This document shows positions 52,856-62,144 of a stretch of 64,000 bases of DNA, in pieces. Every line of letters begins with the position of its first letter. Positions within the stretch are counted from its first letter, which is position 1. The DNA is from JBBRHQ01 sp963815645 (GTDB lineage Bacteria; Actinomycetota; Thermoleophilia; Solirubrobacterales; 70-9). The stretch covers positions 1-64,000 of the forward strand of contig CAWFHL010000001.1 in NCBI GenBank assembly GCA_963815645.1, given 5' to 3'. The position numbers were made by a program, and so were the translations under genes. Under the pieces are notes generated by a model. The model saw nothing but the letters and a program-made list of their open reading frames with translations. It did not search any database and was not told the origin of the DNA.

Positions 52856-53665
52856 TCAGGGAAGCGGCTGCTCCCGCGTTCCCTCGTCGCTGCCGGTCAG
52901 CTCGCGGGTCTTCGACTCGGCGTCGCCGGCCCGCATCAGGGCCTCCCCGATCAGCACGGCGTCGACCCCGACGCGTTCGAGATCGTCGAGCTGGGCCCGA
53001 TCCGAGATGCCGCTCTCGGCGACCACGGCCGTTCCCGCGGGGACATCGGGCATCAGCTCGTAGGTGGTGCCGACGTCGACCACCCCCGAGTCGAGGTCGC
53101 GGTTGTTGATGCCGATCAGCTCGGCACCCTGCTCGAGGGCACGCTCGAGCTCGTCGGGGTCGTGCACCTCGACAAGGCAATCGAGGTCGAGCGTCTCGGC
53201 CGTGGCCTGCAGTCGACCGAGAGCATCGTCCTCGAGCACTCTGGCGATCAGCAGCACTGCGTCGGCGCCCCCGGCTGCCGCCTCGTAGAGCTGGTAGCTG
53301 TCTACGACGAAGTCCTTGCGCAAGATCGGCAGGCCCGAGGCTGACCTCGCTGTCCGCAGGTCATCGAGCGATCCGCCGAAATGTGCCTCGTCGGTGAGGA
53401 TCGAGAGCGCCGTGGCGCCGCCGCGCTCGTAGGCGCCGACCTGCGCGGAGAGGTCGGTCGCGGGTGCGATGTCCCCAGCGCTCGGCGAGCGCCGCTTGAA
53501 TTCAGCGATTAGCGAGAGGCCGGGTCGGACCAGCGCCTCCCCGAAGGGCCGATCGTCCTCGGCGCGGCTCCGCACCTGGGCCTCCAGCTGGGCCTCCGGC
53601 ACCTGCTCGCGCCGGCGCTCGACTCCCTCGCGGGCTGCGGAGATGAGCTGCTCGATGATTCCCAC
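52856..53665 (-). CDS. trpC: Indole-3-glycerol phosphate synthase
   Basis: 269 residues, intact. IAEFKRRSPSAG holds the catalytic Lys, ALSILTDEAHFGGSLDDL, PILRKDFVVDSYQLYEA, LLIARVL, CLVEVHDPDELERAL, GINNRDL and AESGIS are the standard TrpC blocks in order. GTG at 53665, 14 bases behind trpD. The open frame extends to 53971 but upstream sequence is trpD in another frame. Confidence 0.95.
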   Translation of the reverse strand: MGIIEQLISAAREGVERRREQVPEAQLEAQVRSRAEDDRPFGEALVRPGLSLIAEFKRRSPSAGDIAPATDLSAQVGAYERGGATALSILTDEAHFGGSLDDLRTARSASGLPILRKDFVVDSYQLYEAAAGGADAVLLIARVLEDDALGRLQATAETLDLDCLVEVHDPDELERALEQGAELIGINNRDLDSGVVDVGTTYELMPDVPAGTAVVAESGISDRAQLDDLERVGVDAVLIGEALMRAGDAESKTRELTGSDEGTREQPLP

Positions 53666-53679
53666 TTGACGGCGGAACC

Positions 53680-54753
53680 CTATTTGCTCCGGGCCATCTC
53701 GGCAGTGGTCGAGACCAGCTGGTCCAGAACCGCCACCGCAGCGCCTGAGGTGATCGCATCGCGGGCCCCAACGACGCCGTCCTCGATCCGACCGGCGCCT
53801 CCACCGAGATAGATCGCGGCGCCGGCGTTGAGCAGGACGAGATCGGCGCCGGGCCCCTCCCTGCCCTCCAGGACCGCGCGGACGGCGGCGGCGTTCTCCT
53901 GCGGCGATCCTCCCGCGACCTCCGCCAGAGGCGCCCGCCTCAGCCCGAAGGCCTCCGGCTCCGCAAACCACTCCTCCGTACCCCCCTCGCTGACCTCGAT
54001 CATCCTGGTCGGCGAGGAGACGGAGATCTCGTCGAGACCGTCCTCAGCCGCGACCACGAGGGCTCGCTCGCTGCCGAGGCCGACCAGTGCCTCGGCGATC
54101 GTCTCCTGATAGCGGCGATCGGACACCCCGAGAAGCTGCCGGCTCGCCCCCGCCGGGTTGGTCAGGGGGCCGAGAAAGTTGAAGATCGTCCGAACGCCGA
54201 GGTCCTTGCGGACCCCTACGACGTGCGCCATCGAGCGATGGTGCCGCGGAGCGAACATGAAACCGAAACCGATCTCGTCGATGCAGCGCCTCACCTGCTC
54301 CGGCGTCAGCTCGATCGAGACGCCGAGCGCCTCGAGCAGATCAGCCGAGCCGCAGCGGCTGGTACTGGACCGGTTGCCGTGCTTGGCCACAGCGCAGCCG
54401 GCGCCGGCCGCGACCAGCGCCGCCGCGGTCGAGACATTGAAGGTGGACGGGCCTCCGCCGGTGCCGGCCGTGTCGAGGAGATCGTCGCGGGCGGCGCTCA
54501 CCGGCTCCGCAAGGGAGCGCATCGTCCGCGCCAGGCCGACCAGCTCCGGCACGGTCTCCCCCTTTGCCCTGAGCGCCACCAGGAAGGCGCCCGTCTGCAC
54601 CTCCTCGGCGCGGCCCTCCATGACCTCCGCCAGCACCGCCGAGGCGTGATCGGCGGTCAGGTGATCACCGTCGCAGACTGCGTCGATGGCACGGGTGAGG
54701 ATCTCGTTCGGCACGGCGGCGATGCTACGGGCTGAGCTGCGAAACCGGCTCAC
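53680..54753 (-). CDS. trpD: Anthranilate phosphoribosyltransferase
   Basis: 357 residues, intact. DTAGTGGGPSTFNVSTAAAL (PRPP loop), AKHGNRSSTSRCGSADLLEALG, FMFAPRHHRSM and NFLGPLTNPAGA are TrpD signatures. GTG start overlaps the trpG stop (GTGA). The N-terminal dozen residues precede the usual family start, so an internal start near VPNEILTRAI is possible. Confidence 0.95.
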   Translation of the reverse strand: MSRFRSSARSIAAVPNEILTRAIDAVCDGDHLTADHASAVLAEVMEGRAEEVQTGAFLVALRAKGETVPELVGLARTMRSLAEPVSAARDDLLDTAGTGGGPSTFNVSTAAALVAAGAGCAVAKHGNRSSTSRCGSADLLEALGVSIELTPEQVRRCIDEIGFGFMFAPRHHRSMAHVVGVRKDLGVRTIFNFLGPLTNPAGASRQLLGVSDRRYQETIAEALVGLGSERALVVAAEDGLDEISVSSPTRMIEVSEGGTEEWFAEPEAFGLRRAPLAEVAGGSPQENAAAVRAVLEGREGPGADLVLLNAGAAIYLGGGAGRIEDGVVGARDAITSGAAVAVLDQLVSTTAEMARSK

Positions 54754-55319
54754 GTGTCCTTGGAGAGGAAGTTGGCCAGCAGCTCCTTGCCGATCGGGGT
54801 GAGCACCGACTCGGGATGGAACTGCACCCCCTCTGCCGGGAGCTCCCGGTGGCGCACGCCCATCACCACGTCCTCGTGAGTTGCCGTCACCTGCAGGGAT
54901 TCGGGGATCCCCTCGGGATCGGCGACGAGCGAGTGGTAGCGCCCGGCGACGAAGGGGCTTGGCAGCCCCCGGTAGACGGCGCGGCCATCATGCGTGACCT
55001 CGGCGTCCTTGCCGTGAATCGGCTCGCCTAGGATCACCCTGCCGCCGAACGCCACGACCAGCGACTGGTGCCCGAGGCAGACTCCGAGGACCGGCGTCCC
55101 CGCCTCGGCGAATGCCCGCACCGCCTCTACCGAGATCCCCGCCTCGGCCGGCGTGCACGGCCCCGGGGAGACGACCAGGCGGTCTGGCCTGCGGGAGAGC
55201 AGCTCCTCCACCGTGGCCCGGTCGTTTCGCACCGCCTCCGGTTCGGCCCCCAGCTCCCCGAGGTACTGGACCAGGTTGTAGGTGAAGGAGTCGTAGTTGT
55301 CGATCACCAGGACGCGCAC
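54750..55319 (-). CDS. trpG: Anthranilate synthase component II (glutamine amidotransferase)
   Basis: 189 residues. VLVIDNYDSFTYNLVQYLGE starts the class I amidotransferase; PVLGVCLGHQSL carries the nucleophile Cys and GVQFHPESVLT the catalytic His/Glu. GTG at 55319 with GGGGGAAGGG upstream is chosen over the ORF extension to 55367, because family proteins begin at this strand. Supplies ammonia to TrpE; alternatively serves PabB as well. Confidence 0.94.
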   Translation of the reverse strand: MRVLVIDNYDSFTYNLVQYLGELGAEPEAVRNDRATVEELLSRRPDRLVVSPGPCTPAEAGISVEAVRAFAEAGTPVLGVCLGHQSLVVAFGGRVILGEPIHGKDAEVTHDGRAVYRGLPSPFVAGRYHSLVADPEGIPESLQVTATHEDVVMGVRHRELPAEGVQFHPESVLTPIGKELLANFLSKDT

Positions 55320-55427
55320 TGGATCACCCTTCCCCCGCTCGCGGCGGACGCGGAAGCGAGCGAGCAAGGCCGCCGGTGCTTGCTGGTGCGAGCGAGCGTG
55401 AGCAGAGTACGTGGGCGGGGTGTTTGT
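55320..55427 (-). promoter_or_regulatory. trpE-trpG intercistronic region with alternative hairpins
   Basis: On the transcript strand this 108-nt gap has two copies of GCTCGCTCGC and one complementary CGAGCG-containing arm just ahead of the trpG ribosome site. The arm can pair with either copy (7 bp, GC only) and its pairing would approach the GGGGGAAGGG site. The loop CTTCCGCGTCCG resembles the loop of the rpsA/trpB element. No Trp-rich leader peptide is present. Confidence 0.4.
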
Positions 55428-56960
55428 TCACGGCCAGTCGGGTTGCTCGCAGGCCATCTCCACCGCCCTGAACACGGCCTTCGCCTTGTTCACCGACTCG
55501 TTGTACTCGTAGGCGGGCTCGGCGTCGGCCACGGTGCCGCCGCCCGCCTGGACGTGGACCCGGCCGTCCTTGACCACCACGGTGCGGATGTGGATCGCGG
55601 TGTCGAGGTCACCGCCCCACGAGAGGTATCCGATCGCGCCACCGTAGGAGCAGCGCTTGTGCTTCTCCAACTCGTCGATGATCTGCATCGCCCTCACCTT
55701 CGGTGCTCCCGAGAGAGTCCCGGCCGGGAGCGCTGAACGCAGCACGTCCATCGCCCCGATCCCCTCACGGAGCCTGCCCGAGACCTGGCTGACGATGTGG
55801 AGTACGTGGGAGTAGGTCTCGACCACCATCAGCTCGTCGACCCCGACGCTGCCGAACTCGCAGACCCTGCCGAGGTCGTTGCGGCTCAGGTCGACCAGCA
55901 TCACGTGCTCCGCCCGCTCCTTGGGATCGTTTATCAGCTGCTCGGCGAGTCGCCGATCGGCCTCCTCACTGTCTCCCCGCGGGTAGGTCCCGGCGATCGG
56001 TCGCGTCTCCACCCGGCGCCCGCCGACCTTGACCAGGGGCTCCGGTGAGGCCCCGGCGAGTTGACAGTCGCCGAACTCGAGGAAGTACATGTATGGCGAC
56101 GGGTTGACGGCCCGCAGCCCGCGGTAGATCGAGAACGGCTCAACCGGGACCTGCGCCGAGAAGCGCTGCGAGGGGACCACCTGGAAGGCATCCCCGGCGT
56201 GGATGTAGCGGATGATCCTCTCCACGGCCGCCTCGAACTCCTCACGCTCCATGTTGGAGACGAAGCGCGGCGGCTCGGCGACAACGGCCTGCGCCGGCGC
56301 CGGCACCGGGCCCCGAAGCAGGCGGCGGACGTCGGCGATCTCCTCGGCGGCGCGCGCATAGGCGGCGTCGATTCCGCCGTCGTCGTCGGAGAAGGCGCAG
56401 GCGAGGATCGTCAGCTCGTGACGGAGATGGTCGAAAGCGAGGATCACGTCGGTGATCATCAGGGCCATGTCAGGGAGTCCGAGGGGGTCCGGATTCGGCT
56501 CGCCGAGAGGCTCGACGGCGCGCACCAGGTCGTAGCCGAAGAAGCCGACTGCGCCGCCGGCGAACGGCGGCAGGCCCTCGACCGGCGCCGGGCTGAAGCG
56601 CGACATGTACTCAGTCAGGGCGCCGTAGGGATCGGCGGCCTGGTGAGATCGGCTCGGCGGTCCCCCGTTCGCCGCCGCGGCGCTCCACTCGGAGAGCACC
56701 CCTTCGCTCCAGCGCAGCATCGCCCGCGGCCGGAACCCAAGGAAGGAGAAGCGGCCGACCTGACCCTGCTCGGCGGATTCGAGCAGAAAGCACGGACCCG
56801 CCCCGGCACCATCGGCAAGCTTCAGGAACGCCGAGACCGGGGTCTCGCAGTCGTCGACCACCGTGAGCCGGACCGGGATCACGTTGCCCTCGGACGCGAG
56901 CTCGCGGGCCTGCTCGAGGCTCGGTTCCAGCCGTAGCTCCGGCTCAGTCCCGACGGGCAT
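55428..56960 (-). CDS. trpE: Anthranilate synthase component I
   Basis: 510 residues, intact. The N-terminal regulatory region has LLESAEQGQVGRFSFLGF, the LLES motif of tryptophan feedback binding. The chorismate-binding part shows IIRYIHAGDAFQVVPSQRFS, SPYMYFLEFGD, RPIAGTYPRG, VDLSRNDLGRVC, GTLSGAPKVRAMQIIDELE and GGAIGYLSWGGDLDTAI. ATG 56960 lies inside the hisE 3' end, a 17-bp overlap, so trp transcription is coupled to hisIE. Confidence 0.96.
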   Translation of the reverse strand: MPVGTEPELRLEPSLEQARELASEGNVIPVRLTVVDDCETPVSAFLKLADGAGAGPCFLLESAEQGQVGRFSFLGFRPRAMLRWSEGVLSEWSAAAANGGPPSRSHQAADPYGALTEYMSRFSPAPVEGLPPFAGGAVGFFGYDLVRAVEPLGEPNPDPLGLPDMALMITDVILAFDHLRHELTILACAFSDDDGGIDAAYARAAEEIADVRRLLRGPVPAPAQAVVAEPPRFVSNMEREEFEAAVERIIRYIHAGDAFQVVPSQRFSAQVPVEPFSIYRGLRAVNPSPYMYFLEFGDCQLAGASPEPLVKVGGRRVETRPIAGTYPRGDSEEADRRLAEQLINDPKERAEHVMLVDLSRNDLGRVCEFGSVGVDELMVVETYSHVLHIVSQVSGRLREGIGAMDVLRSALPAGTLSGAPKVRAMQIIDELEKHKRCSYGGAIGYLSWGGDLDTAIHIRTVVVKDGRVHVQAGGGTVADAEPAYEYNESVNKAKAVFRAVEMACEQPDWP

Positions 56961-57592
56961 TCAGCACCCCCAAGACAGCTCGCCCCGGAACTCCGCGGGA
57001 GGCCAACAGCACAGCGAGGTGGTAAAGGAGGTCGGCAGCCTCCTCGGCGACGCGCTGCCCGCTCTCCGAGCGGGCGGCGCGAACCACTTCCTCCGCCTCC
57101 TCGGCGACCTTCTCGCCGATCCGGCCGGGATCGTCGAGCAGCTCGACCGTATAGCTGCCGGCCGGGCGCTCCTCCGCCCGGGAGCGAAGGGTGCGCTCGA
57201 GAAGCGTCGGCGCCTCGAAGGCCGCACGGACCGGCTCACCCGCCGCGCGGCTCGGCGTCGGGCGCGGTGGAGGCGGAGCCGCCGAGGTCGCGATAGAAGC
57301 AGCTTTGCTCTCCGGTGTGACAGGCCGGCCCCGCCGGCTCGACCAGGGCGAGGATCGCGTCCCCGTCGCAGTCGTAGCGGAGAGCGCGAACCAGCTGGGT
57401 GTTGCCGGAGGTCGCCCCCTTTCGCCAGATCTCCTCGCGAGAGCGGCTGAAGTAATGGACCTCGCCCGTCTCCACGGTCAGTCGCAGCGATTCCTCGCTC
57501 ATGTAGGCGAGGTTGAGTACCTCCCCGGTTGCCTCGTCCTGGGCGACGCAGGGGATCAGGCCATCGTCGGAAAATTCGAGTCCCTCGAGCAT
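56944..57592 (-). CDS. hisI: Phosphoribosyl-AMP cyclohydrolase / phosphoribosyl-ATP pyrophosphatase (HisIE)
   Basis: Two steps of histidine synthesis. HisI part (57236-57592): GLIPCVAQDEATGEVLNLAY, YFSRSREEIWRKGATSGNTQ, DCDGDAIL and GPACHTGEQSCFYRD with the zinc cysteines. HisE part (about 57240 down to TGA 56944): TLLERTLRSRAEERPAGSYT, KVAEEAEEVVRAAR, EEAADLLYHLAVLLASRGV. As written HisI ends at 57236 and HisE has no start codon in its frame. Removing one T near 57239 fuses them into a normal HisIE, so I favour one bifunctional gene with a sequence error. Confidence 0.85.
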
Positions 57593-57621
57593 GCGGCCAA
57601 GGATACGGGCGGGTCCGCGCG

Positions 57622-58515
57622 CTACTCGATGCCGAGCCGGTCGAGCAGCGCGGAGTCGCGACGCCAGTGGCGGCGCACCTTGACCTGGAGGTCGAGGTGG
57701 ACCCGGGCCCCAAGTTCGGCTTCCAGCTCACGCCGGGCTGCGGTTCCGATCTCGCCGACCTTGCGGCCGCGCGCGCCGATCAAGATTCCCTTCTGGGACT
57801 CGGAATCCGCCCAGATCTCCGCCCGCACCGTGACCAGGCCGTCATCACGGGAGGAGACATCGGTGACCGAGACCTCGACCGAGTGCGGAACCTCGTCTCG
57901 GGTGCGATTCAGCACCTGCTCCCGAATCAGCTCGGCCAGGAGGAGCTCGCTCGGCTGGTCGCTGCGCTCCCCCGGCGGGTAGAGGTAGGGACCCTCGGGC
58001 ATCAGCTCGGCCAGCCTGGAGATCAAGCCGTCGAGTCCTGCTCGGGTGCGGGCACTGACCGGGAAGACCTCGTTGACAACCTCGAGCTCCGCGGCCTCGC
58101 TGAGCACGGAGACGGTCTGCTGCGGGCTGAGACGGTCGGCCTTGTTGACCGCGCAGACCACCGGCACCTCCGCGTTGGCGGCGAGCAGGGCACGGGCGAT
58201 GAAGCGGTCTCCCGGGCCCACCCCCTGCTCGCCGTCGATGACCAGCAGGGCGACATCGGAGGCGGCCAGCTCATGCTCGACCCGACGCTGCATCCGCTCG
58301 GTGAGCACGTCACGGGGTCTTTGAACCCCGGGCAGGTCGACCAGGATCAGCTGCCAGCCGGCGCCGACCTCGGTGGCGACCCCGCGTGCCGCCCGGCGAG
58401 TCGTCTGGGGACGGTCGGAGACGATCGCGACGTGTCCCCCGACGATCGCGTTGACCAGGGTCGACTTGCCGACATTCGGCCGCCCAGCCAGCCCGACGAA
58501 TCCCGAGCGGGTCAC
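57622..58515 (-). CDS. era: GTPase Era
   Basis: 297 residues. Ras-like GTPase with C-terminal KH domain that binds 16S rRNA 3' end during 30S assembly. GRPNVGKSTLVNAIVG is G1, TTR G2, LVDLPGVQRPRD G3, NKADRLS G4 and SARTRAGLD G5; KGILIGARGRKVGEIGTAAR is the KH GxxG region. GTG 58515 overlaps the ybeY stop. Confidence 0.95.
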   Translation of the reverse strand: MTRSGFVGLAGRPNVGKSTLVNAIVGGHVAIVSDRPQTTRRAARGVATEVGAGWQLILVDLPGVQRPRDVLTERMQRRVEHELAASDVALLVIDGEQGVGPGDRFIARALLAANAEVPVVCAVNKADRLSPQQTVSVLSEAAELEVVNEVFPVSARTRAGLDGLISRLAELMPEGPYLYPPGERSDQPSELLLAELIREQVLNRTRDEVPHSVEVSVTDVSSRDDGLVTVRAEIWADSESQKGILIGARGRKVGEIGTAARRELEAELGARVHLDLQVKVRRHWRRDSALLDRLGIE

Positions 58516-58897
58516 CTCTTCCCTCCGGCTTCGCCCTCCGCCAGCCGCCTCATCACCTCGGCCTGGAGCGCCAGCATCTCCCCATCGTCGGCCTCGTGGT
58601 CGAATCCGCACAGGTGGAGAGTCCCGTGGACCGCAGACTCGACCACGTCCTCGCATTGCTGGGGGCAGATGATCACGTCCCCGAGCTCGCGCGGGCCGGC
58701 GACAGGGGTGTCCGGATCGAGCGGGAAGGCGAGCACGTCGGTGGGGCCTTCGACCCCCCGGTGTTCGCGGTTCAGCGCCGCGATCCGCTCGGCGTCGGCG
58801 ATCTCGACCGCGATGTGGCCGTCCGCCACGCCGGCCGCCACGAGCGCCGCTGCGACCGCTTCGCGCAGCTGCACCGGGACGTCGGCGAGGTCGGCGC

Positions 58898-58901
<4 letters not shown>
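58512..58901 (-). CDS. ybeY: Endoribonuclease YbeY
   Basis: 129 residues. rRNA maturation and quality-control metalloenzyme. LNREHRGVEGPTDVLAFPLD and the zinc motif HGTLHLCGFDHE (H-x3-H-x5-H) define the family. Starts overlapping the phoH stop (4 bp); phoH-ybeY-era is a widespread bacterial cluster. Confidence 0.95.
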
Positions 58902-59846
<945 letters not shown>

Positions 59847-59857
<11 letters not shown>

Positions 59858-60287
59858 GCCGCTCCCGCACCGCCTCGCTGACCCGCTTGCCGTCGGCCCG
59901 GCCTCCGACCGCCGGCATCACCAGCGCCATCACTTTGCCGATGTCGCGCTGCTCGCTCGCCCCAGCCTCGTCGATCGCCTTCTGTGCTATCTCCCCCAGC
60001 TCCTCGTCGGAGAGCTGCTCCGGCAGGTAGGCCTCGATCATCTCCGCCTCGAGGCGCTCGGCCGTCGCCCGGTCGGAGCGCCCGCCCTTATCGAAGGCAT
60101 CTCCCGCCTCCAGCCGCTTCTTTCGCTCCCGCTGGAGCACGGCGATCTCATCGCCCTCGCCAAGCTTTGCGTCCTGCTGCAATGCGTCGACGACCATACG
60201 CAAGGCGCTGGCGCGCTCACGCTCGCCCGCCTTCAACGCAGCGCGTGCGTCCGCCTGGACCTGTTCGAGAATCGACCCGTTGCCCAT
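59847..60287 (-). CDS. GatB/YqeY domain protein
   Basis: 146 residues, helical, resembling the tail domain of GatB. VQADARAALKAGERERASALRMVVDAL, YLPEQLSDEELGEIAQKAI and DIGKVMALVMPAVGGRADGKRV are the family blocks. May assist tRNA-dependent amidation or other tRNA contacts; role not settled. ATG at 60287. Confidence 0.92.
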
Positions 60288-60299
60288 GGAGAAAGCCTA

Positions 60300-60716
60300 G
60301 ATACTCCTCCGACATCGCTCCCGGCAGTATCTCGCCTATCGAGGCCTCTACGCCACCTCCGTGTCGCATTTTCCCGAGCTGCGGAATTGGCAGCGCATGG
60401 GCATGCACGACGCGGTTTTCCGCGCGACTGGCTCCGACAGCGACAACGCCTATGCAATCACCTCAGGCGCGGGGACACGTGCGTGCCGAACATCCTCGGC
60501 GACCTCTCGACGGGCCGCTAGTCGGGGATCGTCGACTAGGGGGATGCAAACCGCATCGAGCGCACCATCGACGTCGCCTCGGCGATCTGGAGCTGTGGCT
60601 ACAACGGCCACTCCCCCGAGGTCCCGCTGTGCGTTTTGGGCCTGATCGACTGGCCGCGAGCCGACACCTCCGAGCTGAGAAGTCTGGAACGGATCTGGAC
60701 CGAGCTCGGTCTTTGA
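60300..60716 (+). pseudogene. Aminoglycoside-phosphotransferase-family remnant
   Basis: The 3' half reads like the APH catalytic end: RRGDTCVPNILGDLSTGR, then SGIVD and GDANRIERTIDVASAIWS, ending at TGA 60716. The usual GRLVGIVDWGDA is disrupted by in-frame TAG codons at 60519-60521 and 60537-60539, the second where the conserved Trp belongs. Upstream, HDAVFRATGSDSDNAYAI lies in another frame. No start or N-lobe is visible. Several independent lesions argue for decay over a single read error. Confidence 0.55.
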
Positions 60717-60800
60717 TCACTCCTCCTCCTTGGAGATCCCCGCGGCCTCGAGGGCGTCGGCCTCGTCGTAGAACTCGTCAAATTGGTATCTCCCATCGGT
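60717..60800 (-). pseudogene. C-terminal fragment of a SnoaL/NTF2-like gene
   Basis: About 27 codons read DGRYQFDEFYDEADALEAAG and end KEEE at TGA 60717. This matches the last strand and helix of the intact neighbour (FRDGRINRVDEYETVEAALRAAG at 60850-60920). No upstream part remains before 60847. Probably a broken tandem duplicate. Confidence 0.5.
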
Positions 60801-60846
60801 TGGGCCACGGGTGGACCGATCTCGAACCTCCTCTCGTCGAGATCGC

Positions 60847-61278
60847 CTACTCCGAGAATCCGGCGGCTCTCAGGGCCGCCTCCACGGTCTCATACTCATC
60901 GACCCGGTTGATCCTGCCGTCACGGAAGTAGTAGTTGTGGGTGACCTCGATCTCGACCGGGGCGCCGCTGGTCTTGCCGATACCCCGTTGCCGGGTCGGG
61001 ACGATCACGCGGTCTTTGTGGGCGATGTAGTCGAGAGCCTCCGCGTAGTACTCGGTGAACGGCTCCACCCACTCCTTGAACGCCCTGATCACCCCTTCGC
61101 TGCCCCGATAGACGGTGAGGTCAGGACCGCCCGCGGCCCAGCGAAGCTCTACGTCCGGCGCGAAAGGCGCCTCGAACAGGTCGCGGATCGGCTCCGAATC
61201 CCAATCGACCGTAGCTCCATCCACCGCCTTTATCGAGTCCCATAAGCCCCGCACGATCTCGATGTTCGCCTCCGACAT
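60847..61278 (-). CDS. SnoaL/NTF2-like protein
   Basis: 143 residues, intact. NIEIVRGLWDSIKAVDG helix, LFEAPFAPDVELRW, VYRGSEGVIRAFKEWVEP and a final RDGRINRVDEYETVEAAL are the NTF2-like cone-fold blocks found in SnoaL-type proteins, ketosteroid-isomerase relatives. Ligand or reaction unknown. ATG at 61278. Confidence 0.83.
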   Translation of the reverse strand: MSEANIEIVRGLWDSIKAVDGATVDWDSEPIRDLFEAPFAPDVELRWAAGGPDLTVYRGSEGVIRAFKEWVEPFTEYYAEALDYIAHKDRVIVPTRQRGIGKTSGAPVEIEVTHNYYFRDGRINRVDEYETVEAALRAAGFSE

Positions 61279-61298
61279 CGAGCGCGATTATCTCCTCT

Positions 61299-62144
61299 CT
61301 AGGCAACTTCGACCTGTTCGATTCGCCCCGCGAGCGGCATTTGCAGGAAACGAGTGCCGAGCTCACTGAAGGAGACGATGTCGCCGGTGCAGAGGAAGCG
61401 GTAGTCGCCTTCCTCGGTGGCATGGCCCTCGAGCCCCGCCGCCTCGAGGTGTCGCTGCACGGCGCCGGCGACCGCGTGGCCCGCGGTGACCAGGCGGACG
61501 TCGCGGCCTAGCATCCGCTGCAGCATCGGCGCGACCAGCGGATAGTGGGTGCAGCCGAGGATCAAGGTGTCGACCTCTGCGCGCTTCAGCGGGCGGCAGT
61601 AGGACCGCACCGTCTCGATCACGCTCTGATCGAAGGGAAAGCCGTGCTGGATGATCGGCGCCAGGTCGGGAGCGGCGACCTCGGTCACCTCGAGGGCACG
61701 GCCCTGGCGCTCCAGGGCGCGATGGTAGGCACCGCCCTCGACTGTGGCCGGCGTCGCCAGCACACCGACCCGACCGTTCTCGGAGATCGCCGCAGCGATC
61801 TCCGCCTCGGGATCGACCACGGTGACCACCTCCACGCCGTGCTCGGCCGCCACTTCCCGCGCCGCGCCGCTGCCCGCGGCGGTTGCCGAGTTGCAGGCGA
61901 TCACCAGCAGCTTCGAACCTCTCTCGAGAAGGTAGGCCGAGACCTCGCGGACCCGCTCGCGCAGCTCCGCCGCCTGCTTCGTGCCGTAGGGAAAGCGGGC
62001 GCTGTCTCCCAAGTAGAGGAAGTCCTCGGCCGGCAGCGAGACCAGGCACTCGTGCAGGACCGTGAGGCCACCGACCCCGGAGTCGAAGACCGCGATCGGC
62101 AGCTCCCGCGGATCCCGATCGGCTTCGGTGTCCTCAGGCCCCAG
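61299..62144 (-). CDS. murI: Glutamate racemase
   Basis: About 281 residues. Makes D-glutamate for peptidoglycan. IAVFDSGVGGLTVL and LGDSARFPYGTK bind substrate; the two catalytic cysteines are in IACNSATAA and LGCTHYPLV. No ATG, GTG or TTG lies between an upstream in-frame stop and the first conserved strand; CTG 62144, overlapping the upstream membrane gene stop region, is the only candidate, or the start is obscured by an indel. Confidence 0.92.
   Translation of the reverse strand: MGPEDTEADRDPRELPIAVFDSGVGGLTVLHECLVSLPAEDFLYLGDSARFPYGTKQAAELRERVREVSAYLLERGSKLLVIACNSATAAGSGAAREVAAEHGVEVVTVVDPEAEIAAAISENGRVGVLATPATVEGGAYHRALERQGRALEVTEVAAPDLAPIIQHGFPFDQSVIETVRSYCRPLKRAEVDTLILGCTHYPLVAPMLQRMLGRDVRLVTAGHAVAGAVQRHLEAAGLEGHATEEGDYRFLCTGDIVSFSELGTRFLQMPLAGRIEQVEVA

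Noticed and set aside
55320..55427. trp leader peptide/attenuator with tandem Trp codons
   Set aside because: No short ORF with Trp codons in the gap, nor ahead of trpE, which overlaps hisIE.
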